In this document: piece by piece, positions 21,809-31,168 of the stretch | Position numbering within the stretch: the stretch's first letter is position 1 | Layout: each line of letters starts with the position of its first letter | Assembly (NCBI GenBank): GCA_035465695.1 | Contig: DATIVR010000196.1 | Coordinates: 1-32,471, forward strand | DNA length: 32,471 bases | Source of the DNA: DASUBN01 sp035465695 | GTDB taxonomy: Bacteria > Pseudomonadota > Gammaproteobacteria > Natronospirales > REEB76 | Direction: 5' to 3' | Position numbers and translations under genes: made by a program | The notes under the pieces: model-generated | Databases searched by the model: none | Told to the model about the DNA's origin: nothing | Seen by the model: the letters and a program-made list of their open reading frames with translations, nothing else

Positions 21809-22596
21809 TGCTTGGGTTTCACGAACTTGAGGGTCATGCGATCGCTCTCGCCGATGGCTTTGAGCTTGGGATCGCCACCCATCAGGTCCGGCAGGAGCCT
21901 GTGCACGTTCTCGCTCTCATCGTCCTTCGGATTGGCATTGATCTCGGAGGCACCGGCCAACTGGAAACCGTGCTTCAAGCCCATCTCGATCATGTAGTCC
22001 TCGGGGATGCGGTGCAGCGCGGCGGCGGACTGTTTGGCGTCACTGTAGGGGCGGGCGCGATGCTCCACGATGCCGAACACGCCTCCCGCCTTCAGTACCT
22101 TGAACGCAGCCTCGAAAACCGAATCCAGCTCGGCTTCACTGTCGTTGAGCCAGTCGTGGGTGTTGCGGAAGGTCAGCACCATGTCGGCAGAGCCGGCTGG
22201 ACCGAGATCGGTCTTGCGGGGTGGTGAGAACTCCACGAGCTTCACGTCGCCGAACTGCGCCTTGTTGGCTTGCAGCATGTCGGCGAACTTACCGGTGGTC
22301 TTGCCGGCGGCCTCGATGAGGTGGCCATGGTCCTTCAACACCGGGGCCAGGATCTCGGTGTACCAGCCGCCGCCGGGCGCCAGTTCCACCACGGTCATGT
22401 CCGGCCTCAGGCCGAAAAACCCCAGCGTCTCTATAGGATGGCGGTACCGGTCGCGATCCTTGTGAGCCGCGGATCGCCAGCTCCCAGCCACCGCTTGGTG
22501 CAGGGCAGCATCGATGCCGTTATCCGGGGCGGATGACGCGGCAGATGAGACGACCATGGCAGCGGTCGCCAGCAAAGAAAGTATCCATTTACGCAT
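21805..22596 (-). CDS. Exported methyltransferase-like protein A (COG4798-type)
   Basis: This 263-residue protein has a signal peptide (MRKWILSLLATAAMVVSSAASSA) and a methyltransferase fold with a canonical-looking motif I, ELAPGGGWYTE (71-81). It also has 'ADMVLTFRNTHDW', 'VLKAGGVFGIVEHRA' and the C-terminal 'IGESDRMTLKFVKP'. The family is annotated as predicted methyltransferase with an N-terminal signal; no activity is established to my knowledge. The open frame runs to 22809, but the ATG at 22596 has GGAGG upstream and starts the signal peptide. It is the first gene of a two-gene coupled operon of paralogues, and is divergent from fpr. Confidence 0.84.
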   Translation of the reverse strand: MRKWILSLLATAAMVVSSAASSAPDNGIDAALHQAVAGSWRSAAHKDRDRYRHPIETLGFFGLRPDMTVVELAPGGGWYTEILAPVLKDHGHLIEAAGKTTGKFADMLQANKAQFGDVKLVEFSPPRKTDLGPAGSADMVLTFRNTHDWLNDSEAELDSVFEAAFKVLKAGGVFGIVEHRARPYSDAKQSAAALHRIPEDYMIEMGLKHGFQLAGASEINANPKDDESENVHRLLPDLMGGDPKLKAIGESDRMTLKFVKPKQ

Positions 22597-22708
22597 GGGG
22601 AAATCCTCCGTCGGGGCCCTAGATACTAGCTTGAGGGCTCGGCTTATGGCCTCAGATATGGTAAAAAGTGCGCGGTTTAAACGCCTCTGACCTCTTACCC
22701 TGCCTTCC

Positions 22709-23443
22709 ATGAGCCACGAAAAATTCAAATTCATCCTGCAGCAGAGTCGCATGATCACCCCGCGGGTGTTGCAGATGACTTTCCGCCGCGCCGATGGCCA
22801 ACCCTTCACTTACATCCCGGGGCAATTCATCACGCTGCATCTGCCCCATGACAGCGGCGAGTTGCGCCGCAGCTATAGCGTGGCCACGATCCCCGGCAGT
22901 GGCGGCGATGTGGAGATCGCTGTGACGGAAGTGGAGGGCGGCCGTGCCACCGGCATACTGTTCTCGCTACAACCGGGTGATGAGGTCAATGCGACCGGGC
23001 CCTTCGGCCGTTTCGTGCTGCGCGAGGATCCGCCGTCCCGTTATCTGCTCATCGCCACCGGCACGGGCGTATCGCCTTACCGCGCCATGCTGCCGCAACT
23101 GAAGGTGTTGATCGGGGAGAAGAAGCACACCGCAGTGGTGATGCTGGGCGTGCGCGGGCCTGATGAGCTCCTGTTCGGCGGCGACTTCATCGAGTTCGCC
23201 CGGGAGAATCCGGGTTTCGAATTCGTGGCCAACTACAGCCGCCGGGTGTCGGACCCGCCCCAGGCCCATGAGCGCAAGGGCTATGTGCAGGAACACCTGA
23301 TGGAGCTGAATCCGGACCCCAAGAAGGACATCGTGTATCTCTGCGGCAACCCGGACATGATCGACACGGCGGTGGAACGTCTCAAGGCAGCGGGATTCGA
23401 CAACACGAATCTGCGCCGTGAGAAGTACGTCTCATCAAATTGA
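22709..23443 (+). CDS. fpr: Ferredoxin--NADP reductase
   Basis: This 244-residue flavoprotein exchanges electrons between NADPH and ferredoxin or flavodoxin. The FAD-binding motif RSYS (54-57) follows 'PGQFITLHLP'. The NADP-binding 'GTGVSPYRAML' is at 118-128 and 'YLCGNPDMI' near 210. The short C-terminus ends in 'REKYVSSN', as in bacterial subclass Fpr proteins. The ATG at 22709 has no obvious Shine-Dalgarno. The gene stands alone, divergent from the methyltransferase pair, and ends at a hairpin shared with convergent ettA. It is typically linked to oxidative stress and iron-sulfur supply; no SoxR/FinR-type site was recognised. Confidence 0.92.
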   Translation: MSHEKFKFILQQSRMITPRVLQMTFRRADGQPFTYIPGQFITLHLPHDSGELRRSYSVATIPGSGGDVEIAVTEVEGGRATGILFSLQPGDEVNATGPFGRFVLREDPPSRYLLIATGTGVSPYRAMLPQLKVLIGEKKHTAVVMLGVRGPDELLFGGDFIEFARENPGFEFVANYSRRVSDPPQAHERKGYVQEHLMELNPDPKKDIVYLCGNPDMIDTAVERLKAAGFDNTNLRREKYVSSN

Positions 23444-23445
23444 AA

Positions 23446-23465
23446 ACGGCGCCTTGCGGCGCCGT
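23446..23465. terminator. Bidirectional terminator between fpr and ettA
   Basis: A perfect 8-bp stem (ACGGCGCC with GGCGCCGT) has a TTGC tetraloop. It starts 2 bp after the fpr stop and is followed by CTTCT on plus and TTTTC on minus. It shares the 16-bp hairpin core with the terminator at 20924-20951. Confidence 0.85.
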
Positions 23466-23473
23466 CTTCTGCT

Positions 23474-25141
<1,668 letters not shown>

Positions 25142-25197
25142 GGCTCGGTTGGGACTGGGGCAGATTAGGGACGCAGATTATATCTGCGAAAGCAGGT

Positions 25198-26118
25198 TTA
25201 GGCGCCGTTCTTGCCGTTGCGGGGCTTGCGCTTGCGTGCGTTCTTCTCGATGAAGCCGACGATCTCGCCGGCGATGTCCTTCTTGCTGGCAGCCTCGATA
25301 CCCTCCAGGCCCGGAGAGGAGTTGACCTCCAGGATCAGGGGCCCGTGGGCCGAGCGGATGATGTCCACGCCGGCGACGTTCAAACCGATGATCTCTGCGG
25401 CCCGGATCGCCATGTCGCGTTCCTTGGCGCTCAGCTTCACTTCGACGGCGCTGCCGCCCTTGTGCAGGTTGGCGCGGAACTCGCCGCGGCGGGCCTGGCG
25501 CTTCATGGCCGCCACCACCTTGTCGCCCACCACGAAACAGCGCAGGTCGGCGCCTTGGGCCTCCTTCACGAAGCGCTGCACCAGGAAGTGCGCGTTCAGG
25601 CCGCGGAACGCGTCGATCACGCTCTCCGCCGCCTGACGAGTCTCCGCCAGCACCACCCCCTGGCCCTGGGAGCCTTCGGTGAGCTTGATGATGACCGGGG
25701 CATCGCCCACGAGTTTCATCAGGTCCTCGGTGTCGTCAGGCGCGTGGGCGAAGCCGGTCACCGGCATCGCGATGCCGGAGCGCGACAGGAGTTGCAGCGA
25801 ACGCAGTTTGTCGCGGGCACGCACGATCGCGTCCGAGTCGTTGAGCGTGAAAACGCCGGTCATCTCGAACTGGCGCAGCATGGCGGTGGCGTAGAACGTC
25901 ACCGAAGCGCCGATGCGGGGGATGATCGCGTCCAGGCCGTCCAGCTTGCGGCCCTTGAAGTGGATCTCCGGATTGTCGGTCGCCAGGTTCATGTAGCAGC
26001 GCAACGGATCGATCACGTACATGTCATGACCGCGCTTGATGCCCGCCTCCACCAGTCGTTTGGTGGAGTAGAGGCGGGTGTTGCGCGAGAGGATGGCGAT
26101 CTTGAGACGTCTCTTCAT
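25198..26118 (-). CDS. rimK: Ribosomal protein S6--L-glutamate ligase RimK
   Basis: This 306-residue ATP-grasp ligase adds glutamate residues to the C-terminus of ribosomal protein S6. Visible features are the N-terminal 'KIAILSRNTRLYSTKRLVEA', the ATP-binding 'VIIKLTEGSQGQGVVLAE', 'DLRCFVVGDKVVAAMKRQA' and 'ILEVNSSPGLEGIE', which carries the Mg-binding Glu/Asn. The C-terminal tail is unusually basic (KNARKRKPRNGKNGA). The ATG overlaps the stop of the upstream protease-family gene by 4 bp, forming a rimB-rimK unit as known from pseudomonads. Confidence 0.94.
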   Translation of the reverse strand: MKRRLKIAILSRNTRLYSTKRLVEAGIKRGHDMYVIDPLRCYMNLATDNPEIHFKGRKLDGLDAIIPRIGASVTFYATAMLRQFEMTGVFTLNDSDAIVRARDKLRSLQLLSRSGIAMPVTGFAHAPDDTEDLMKLVGDAPVIIKLTEGSQGQGVVLAETRQAAESVIDAFRGLNAHFLVQRFVKEAQGADLRCFVVGDKVVAAMKRQARRGEFRANLHKGGSAVEVKLSAKERDMAIRAAEIIGLNVAGVDIIRSAHGPLILEVNSSPGLEGIEAASKKDIAGEIVGFIEKNARKRKPRNGKNGA

Positions 26119-26600
26119 GTGCGCTCTTCGTTGAACTCTGTCTTGCGGGGCCGGCTGCGTTTGCCGGTCATGTAGGAGGCGGAAGGATCGATGGTGAGAT
26201 GGCCCTGGATGGCGCTGCGTCCCAACAACAGACGGAAGCGCATGCTGTCACGGGAGGCAAGTGTCACCTCGATGGGCCAGCTCACGGTGCCGACGGTGAG
26301 CGTCGTGCGAATCACCGGGCGCTGTTCGCGATGGCCGCCGGAATCCGTGACCCAGCGGTCTTCCTCGATCACCTCGGCTTCGTAGAAGCGTTCCGGCGTG
26401 TTCGAGTTCTGGCGTGGATGCAGGCCAAAGCGCACCTTGCGCACGCCGTCCTCGTTGAAGATCACCACCGCGAAGGCATGCAGCGACGAAGTGCGGGCAC
26501 CGGTGTCGATCTTGGCCTTGATGCGTTTGATGCCGAGTTCAGGCAGCGCGACCCATTCGCGCCAACCGACCTGCAGCGGTGTGGTTGGGACTTCGTTCAT
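26115..26600 (-). CDS. rimB: RimB-like ATP-dependent zinc protease / retropepsin-like protein
   Basis: This 161-residue protein belongs to the family annotated as ATP-dependent zinc protease, with a retropepsin-like fold. The Asp-containing motif KIDTGARTSSLHA is near 28-40 and 'FRLLLGRSAI' near the end. It begins 'VGWREWVALPELGI', as family members do. In Pseudomonas the rimABK locus links such a protein (RimB) to control of RimK-mediated S6 glutamylation, and the 4-bp overlap with rimK supports the same pairing here. The frame opens at 26633, but the ATG at 26600 fits the family N-terminus better. Protease activity is inferred from fold, not shown. Confidence 0.85.
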   Translation of the reverse strand: MNEVPTTPLQVGWREWVALPELGIKRIKAKIDTGARTSSLHAFAVVIFNEDGVRKVRFGLHPRQNSNTPERFYEAEVIEEDRWVTDSGGHREQRPVIRTTLTVGTVSWPIEVTLASRDSMRFRLLLGRSAIQGHLTIDPSASYMTGKRSRPRKTEFNEERT

Positions 26601-26667
26601 TATTGGAATGCGGCCGGAAGGGCTGGAGTCCATAATACACCTGGCTCGAAACGGAGGCGCGTGTCAA

Positions 26668-27624
26668 ATGACGGATTCCCTGCTCAAGGTAGGTGTATGC
26701 CACGACCCGCGGCAGGCGCACTACGGCTTCGGCGAGGGCCATCCCTTCGGCCACGACCGCTTCAGCGCCTTCTGGCGCGAAAGCGTGGCGCGAGGCTTCG
26801 ACAAGCGCGTGCATGCGATCGCTGTGGCTCCCGCCAAGCGCTCGCAGCTGGAGATGTTTCATTCCCGTGACTTCCTCGGGTTCGCGGAGGAACAGAGCCA
26901 CCGGGGTGACGGCTATCTGGACGAAGGTGATACGCCGGCACAGCAAGGTATATATGAGGCGGCTTGCGAGGTCGTGGGTGCCACCTTGAACGCCGTCGAG
27001 GGAGTGATGGAGGGGGAGTGGCAGCGGGCCTTCGTGCCCATCGCCGGCCTGCACCACGCTGCCCGCGCCCATGCGGCGGGCTTCTGTGTGCTGGACGACA
27101 TCGGCGTGGCGGTGGAACAGTTGCGCCGCGTGCATGGCGTAAGACGCGTCGCCTATGTCGATATCGACGCGCACCATGGCGACGGAGTGTTCTACTCGTT
27201 CGAGAACGATCCCGATCTGCTGTTCGCTGACCTGCACGAAGACGGACGTTTCCTCTATCCCGGCACGGGTTCTGCCGAGGAGACTGGCACTGGCCCGGCA
27301 CAGGGCACCAAGCTCAACCTGCCGCTGCCGCCTGGCGCTGGCGATGACGAATTCCAGCGTGCCTGGGCGCGAGTGGAGGACTACCTGAGGGCGGGAAAGC
27401 CCGAGTTCATCCTGTTCCAGTGCGGAGCAGACAGCATCGCAGGCGATCCCATCACCCATCTGCGCTTCACGCCGGCGGCGCACGCCCATGCGGCCAGACG
27501 GCTCTGCATCCTGGCCGAGGAGCTGGGGCACGGCCGCATCGTCGGCATGGGCGGAGGCGGTTATAACCGCACGAACATCGCCTTGGGCTGGAACGCCGTA
27601 CTTGATGCTTTTTTGACCGCCTAG
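26668..27624 (+). CDS. Histone deacetylase-like amidohydrolase
   Basis: This 318-residue arginase/deacetylase-fold protein belongs to the class II HDAC / acetoin-utilisation / acetylpolyamine amidohydrolase superfamily. Active-site signatures are GLHHA (His129-His130), VDIDAHHGDG (165-173; Asp167 and His169 as zinc ligands), 'QCGADSIAGDPITHL' with the third zinc Asp, and 'GMGGGGYNRTNIAL' with the catalytic Tyr. It removes acetyl groups from lysine-like or polyamine amides; the real substrate cannot be read. The ATG at 26668 follows GGAGG at wide spacing; the longer frame upstream overlaps divergent rimB. The glyA promoter lies in its last codons. Confidence 0.9.
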   Translation: MTDSLLKVGVCHDPRQAHYGFGEGHPFGHDRFSAFWRESVARGFDKRVHAIAVAPAKRSQLEMFHSRDFLGFAEEQSHRGDGYLDEGDTPAQQGIYEAACEVVGATLNAVEGVMEGEWQRAFVPIAGLHHAARAHAAGFCVLDDIGVAVEQLRRVHGVRRVAYVDIDAHHGDGVFYSFENDPDLLFADLHEDGRFLYPGTGSAEETGTGPAQGTKLNLPLPPGAGDDEFQRAWARVEDYLRAGKPEFILFQCGADSIAGDPITHLRFTPAAHAHAARRLCILAEELGHGRIVGMGGGGYNRTNIALGWNAVLDAFLTA

Positions 27625-27640
27625 GGCACTCCTGTAAAAT
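27613..27640 (+). promoter_or_regulatory. Promoter of glyA
   Basis: -35 TTGACC (27613-27618), a 16-bp spacer and -10 TAAAAT (27635-27640) preceded by TG, so both a -35 and an extended -10 are present. The -35 lies inside the end of the deacetylase-like gene. The 11 bp from 27630 are identical to those at purL and tRNA-Ser. Confidence 0.8.
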
Positions 27641-27676
27641 AGCCGCCGCTGGATCACCTGCCGCGGAGCTTCCCTG

Positions 27677-28945
27677 ATGTTCACCCCTGATATGCAGATC
27701 GCCGGGTTCGACGACGAACTCCATGACGCCTTGCGCCACGAGTTGCGCCGCCAGGAGGAGAACATCGAGCTCATCGCTTCAGAGAACTACGTGAGCCCGC
27801 GGGTGCTGGCTGCCCAAGGCTCGGTGATGACCAACAAGTACGCGGAAGGCTATCCCGGCAAGCGCTACTACGGCGGCTGCGAGTACGTGGACGTGGCCGA
27901 ACGCCTGGCCATCGAACGCGCCAAGAAGCTGTTCGGTGCCGCTTACGCCAACGTCCAGCCCCATTCCGGTTCCCAGGCCAACGCGGCGGTCTATTTCGCG
28001 CTGCTCAAGGCCGGCGACACCATCTTGGGCATGAGCCTGGCCCACGGCGGTCACCTCACCCACGGTGCCAAGGTGAACCTCTCGGGCAAGTTCTTCAATG
28101 CGGTGCAATACGGCATCGATACCCGGACCGGCGAGATCGACTACGGGCAGGTGCAGAAGCTCGCGGACGAGCACAAGCCGAAGATGATCGTGGCGGGGTT
28201 CTCCGCCTACAGCCGCCGCATCGACTGGCAGAAATTCCGCACCATCGCCGACTCGGTGGGTGCTTATCTCTTCGTGGACATGGCGCACGTGGCGGGGCTG
28301 GTGGCGGCGGGACTCTATCCCGATCCGGTGCAGATCGCCGACGTCACCACCACTACCACCCACAAGACCCTGCGCGGTCCGCGCGGCGGCCTCATCCTCG
28401 CGCGTGCCAACGAGGAGATCGAGAAGAAGCTCAATTCCACGGTGTTCCCCGGCACCCAAGGTGGTCCCTTGATGCACGTCATCGCCGCCAAGGCGGTCGC
28501 CTTCCTCGAGGCGCTGCAACCGGAGTTCAAGACCTACCAGAAGCAGGTGCTGGAGAATTCCCGTGCCATGGCCGATGAACTCATGAAGCGCGGCTATGAC
28601 GTGGTGTCCGGCGGCACCGACAACCATCTCTTCCTGCTGGACCTGGTGCGCAAGGACATCACCGGCAAGGATGCGGACGCGGCATTGCATGCCGCCAACA
28701 TCACCGTGAACAAGAACGCGGTGCCCAACGATCCGCGTCCGCCCATGGTGACCTCCGGCCTGCGTCTCGGCAGTCCGGCGTCCACCACCCGCGGTTTCAA
28801 GGAAGCGGAGTTCCGGCAACTGTCCGGCTGGATCGCCGACATCCTCGACCACATGGGCGACGAGAAAGTCATCGCCGACACCAAACAGAAGGTGCTGGCG
28901 CTGTGCAAGAAGCATCCGGTCTATGGCGGCGCCGTGAAGTTCTGA
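27677..28945 (+). CDS. glyA: Serine hydroxymethyltransferase GlyA
   Basis: This 422-residue PLP enzyme interconverts serine and glycine while loading one-carbon units on tetrahydrofolate. The PLP Schiff-base lysine is Lys230 in TTTTHKTLRGPRGG, one residue offset from the E. coli enzyme. Other blocks are 'ENYVSPRVLAAQGSVMTNKYAEGYPGKRYYGG' near the N-terminus, 'PHSGSQAN', 'HGGHLTHG' and 'VDMAHVAGL'. Its ATG lies 37 bp after a strong promoter. nrdR starts 3 bp after its stop, so glyA probably heads a transcript that runs into the riboflavin genes. Confidence 0.98.
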   Translation: MFTPDMQIAGFDDELHDALRHELRRQEENIELIASENYVSPRVLAAQGSVMTNKYAEGYPGKRYYGGCEYVDVAERLAIERAKKLFGAAYANVQPHSGSQANAAVYFALLKAGDTILGMSLAHGGHLTHGAKVNLSGKFFNAVQYGIDTRTGEIDYGQVQKLADEHKPKMIVAGFSAYSRRIDWQKFRTIADSVGAYLFVDMAHVAGLVAAGLYPDPVQIADVTTTTTHKTLRGPRGGLILARANEEIEKKLNSTVFPGTQGGPLMHVIAAKAVAFLEALQPEFKTYQKQVLENSRAMADELMKRGYDVVSGGTDNHLFLLDLVRKDITGKDADAALHAANITVNKNAVPNDPRPPMVTSGLRLGSPASTTRGFKEAEFRQLSGWIADILDHMGDEKVIADTKQKVLALCKKHPVYGGAVKF

Positions 28946-28948
28946 TCT

Positions 28949-29461
28949 ATGCATTGCCCATTCTGTAACCATGAAGATACAAAGGTTATAGATTCGCGCC
29001 TGGCAGGCGAGGGGCAGCAGGTGCGTCGCCGCCGCGAGTGCGAGAAATGCGGCGAACGTTTCACCACCTTCGAGAGTGCCGAGCTCGTGATGCCGCGCAT
29101 CGTGAAGAACGACGGTACCCGCGAGCCCTATGACGAACAGAAGCTGCGCTCGGGGATGACCCGCGCGCTGGAGAAGCGCCCGGTCAGCACCGAGGCCATG
29201 GAGGAGGCGCTGGCCCGCGTCATCCACAAGCTGCAGGTGGCAGGCGAGCGCGAGATGAAGTCGCGACAGCTCGGCGAATGGATGATGGAGGAGCTGAAGG
29301 TGCTGGACGAAGTGGCCTATGTCCGCTTCGCCTCCGTGTACCGCAGCTTCCAGGACGTGAACGAGTTCCGCGAGGAGATCGAGCGGTTGCAGGGAGAGTC
29401 GGCCCGGGCCGCTCTGGAACGTGAACAGATACCGTTGTTGCCGGAAGACAAGAAGAAGTAG
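28949..29461 (+). CDS. nrdR: Transcriptional repressor NrdR
   Basis: This 170-residue repressor of ribonucleotide reductase genes senses ATP and dATP. The N-terminal zinc ribbon is MHCPFC (Cys3, Cys6) with CEKC (Cys31, Cys34). An ATP-cone domain follows (about 48-138; 'PRIVKNDGTREPYDEQKL'). The C-terminus is somewhat extended, with a Glu-rich helix. The ATG is 3 bp after the glyA stop and ribD follows 3 bp after its own stop. The nrdR-rib linkage is a conserved proteobacterial arrangement and does not itself imply that NrdR regulates rib genes. Confidence 0.97.
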   Translation: MHCPFCNHEDTKVIDSRLAGEGQQVRRRRECEKCGERFTTFESAELVMPRIVKNDGTREPYDEQKLRSGMTRALEKRPVSTEAMEEALARVIHKLQVAGEREMKSRQLGEWMMEELKVLDEVAYVRFASVYRSFQDVNEFREEIERLQGESARAALEREQIPLLPEDKKK

Positions 29462-29464
29462 TCC

Positions 29465-30565
29465 ATGAGCGATTTCAACGCCGAAGACAGCCGTCATATG
29501 AGCGAGGCCTTGCGTCTCGCAGAGCTGGGACTCTATACCACCGATCCCAATCCGCGCGTGGGCGCGGTGGTGGTCAAGGACGGCCGCATCGTCGGCCGCG
29601 GCTTCCACAAGCGGGCGGGAGAAGCCCATGCGGAGGTACTGGCGCTGGAGGAAGCCGGCGAGGCGGCTCGGGGCGCAACCTTATACCTGACCTTGGAGCC
29701 CTGCGCGCACCAGGGAAAGACGCCGCCCTGCGCCGACGCGGTGGCGAAGTCGGGCGTGGCGCGCGTGGTGGCCGCCATGACCGACCCCAATCCGCAGGTA
29801 TCCGGCAAGGGCTTCGACAAGCTGAAGGCCGCGGGCATCCGGGTCGATGAGGGCCTGATGGGCGCGCAGGCCAGGGCGCTCAATCCCGGCTTCATCAGCC
29901 GCATGACCCGAGGCCGGCCGTGGGTGCGGAGCAAGCTGGCCGCCAGCCTGGATGGGCGTACCGCGCTCACCAACGGCCAGAGCAAGTGGATCAGCAGCGA
30001 TGCTTCCCGCGAGGACGTGCATCGCTGGCGCGCGCGCAGCTCTGCGGTGCTCACCGGCATAGGCACGTTACTGGCCGACGACCCGACTTTCACGGTGCGC
30101 CTGCCGGGCGAATGGCGCCAGCCGAAGAAGGTGATCGTCGACACCAATCTCAGCACGCCTCTGGATGCGAACGTGTTCAAGCTCAATCCGGACCTGGTGT
30201 TCATCGCCACGGGCGTGGACGACCCCGAGGAGCATGAGGCGCTGAACGCCATCGGCGCCAACATCCAGGTGTTCCCCGAGCGGCGCGGCTTCATGGACCT
30301 CAAGGCCATCCTGGAGACGCTCGCCGAGCTTGAGTGCAACGAGGTGTTGATGGAGGCGGGCGCCGGCATGAATGGCGCGCTCCTGGAGGCCGGGCTGGTG
30401 GACGAGCTCATCCTCTATATGTGCCCGAGTCTCCTGGGCGACAAGGCCCGCGGCATGTTCAGCCTGCCTGAGATCAGTTCCATGGAAGAACGCCGCGGCC
30501 TGGACATCGTGGATGCGCGCATGTTCGGCCCGGACCTGCGGCTCATCCTGCGGCCCAAGGCCTGA
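29465..30565 (+). CDS. ribD: Bifunctional riboflavin deaminase/reductase RibD
   Basis: This 366-residue protein catalyses two consecutive steps of riboflavin synthesis. The N-terminal deaminase domain (about 8-150) has HAE (His55, Glu57) and PCAHQGKTPPC (Cys80, Cys89). The C-terminal NADPH-dependent reductase domain (about 152-364) has 'RSKLAASLDGRTA', 'GIGTLLADDPTF' and 'MEAGAGMNGALLEAGLVDE'. Both halves appear intact. It is 3 bp downstream of nrdR and 3 bp upstream of ribE. Confidence 0.97.
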   Translation: MSDFNAEDSRHMSEALRLAELGLYTTDPNPRVGAVVVKDGRIVGRGFHKRAGEAHAEVLALEEAGEAARGATLYLTLEPCAHQGKTPPCADAVAKSGVARVVAAMTDPNPQVSGKGFDKLKAAGIRVDEGLMGAQARALNPGFISRMTRGRPWVRSKLAASLDGRTALTNGQSKWISSDASREDVHRWRARSSAVLTGIGTLLADDPTFTVRLPGEWRQPKKVIVDTNLSTPLDANVFKLNPDLVFIATGVDDPEEHEALNAIGANIQVFPERRGFMDLKAILETLAELECNEVLMEAGAGMNGALLEAGLVDELILYMCPSLLGDKARGMFSLPEISSMEERRGLDIVDARMFGPDLRLILRPKA

Positions 30566-30568
30566 GGG

Positions 30569-31168
30569 ATGTTCACAGGGATCATCCAGGCGGTCGGAGA
30601 AGTGGAGGCTCTATTGCCGCAAGGCGGCGACTTGCGCCTGTCTATCGCCGCCGGCGAACTGCCGATGCAGGATGTGAAGGTAGGCGACAGCATCTGCGTG
30701 AGCGGCTGCTGCCTCACGGTCATCGAGAAGCGGGACCGCGGCTTCGATGCCGATGTTTCCGGCGAGACCCTCGGACTCACGACCTTGGGCAACCTGACGA
30801 CCGGCTCGCCGGTGAACCTTGAGAAGTCCCTCACCCTTGCCTCGCCGCTGGGTGGACATCTGGTGAGTGGACATTTGGACGGGGTCGGTCTCGTGAAGTC
30901 CCGGCGCGAGGATGCCCGCTCGGTGCGCTTCGACATCCAGGTGCCCATGACCATCAAGCGCTATATCGCCCACAAGGGTTCCGTGGCCGTCGACGGCGTG
31001 AGCCTGACGGTGAATGCCATCTACAATGACGTGTTCGACGTGAACATCATCCCCCACACCATGACCCACACCATCTTCGCCAGCTACCAGCCCGGGACCC
31101 GCGTGAACCTCGAGGTAGACGTGGTGGCGCGTTATGTGGAGCGGATGCTCGGGGAGCGCGCACCGTGA
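30569..31168 (+). CDS. ribE: Riboflavin synthase alpha chain RibE
   Basis: This 199-residue enzyme dismutates two 6,7-dimethyl-8-ribityllumazine molecules to riboflavin. It carries the two tandem lumazine-binding domains: the first starts 'MFTGIIQAVGEVE' with 'GDSICVSGCCLTV' and the second repeats the pattern with 'HLVSGHLDGVG' and 'GSVAVDGVSLTVN'. The length is normal. The stop overlaps the start of the next gene by 4 bp. Some nomenclatures call this gene ribC. Confidence 0.96.
   Translation: MFTGIIQAVGEVEALLPQGGDLRLSIAAGELPMQDVKVGDSICVSGCCLTVIEKRDRGFDADVSGETLGLTTLGNLTTGSPVNLEKSLTLASPLGGHLVSGHLDGVGLVKSRREDARSVRFDIQVPMTIKRYIAHKGSVAVDGVSLTVNAIYNDVFDVNIIPHTMTHTIFASYQPGTRVNLEVDVVARYVERMLGERAP

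Noticed and set aside
27779..29629. 616-codon open frame on the minus strand
   Set aside because: Antisense to glyA, nrdR and ribD, all with clear family motifs.
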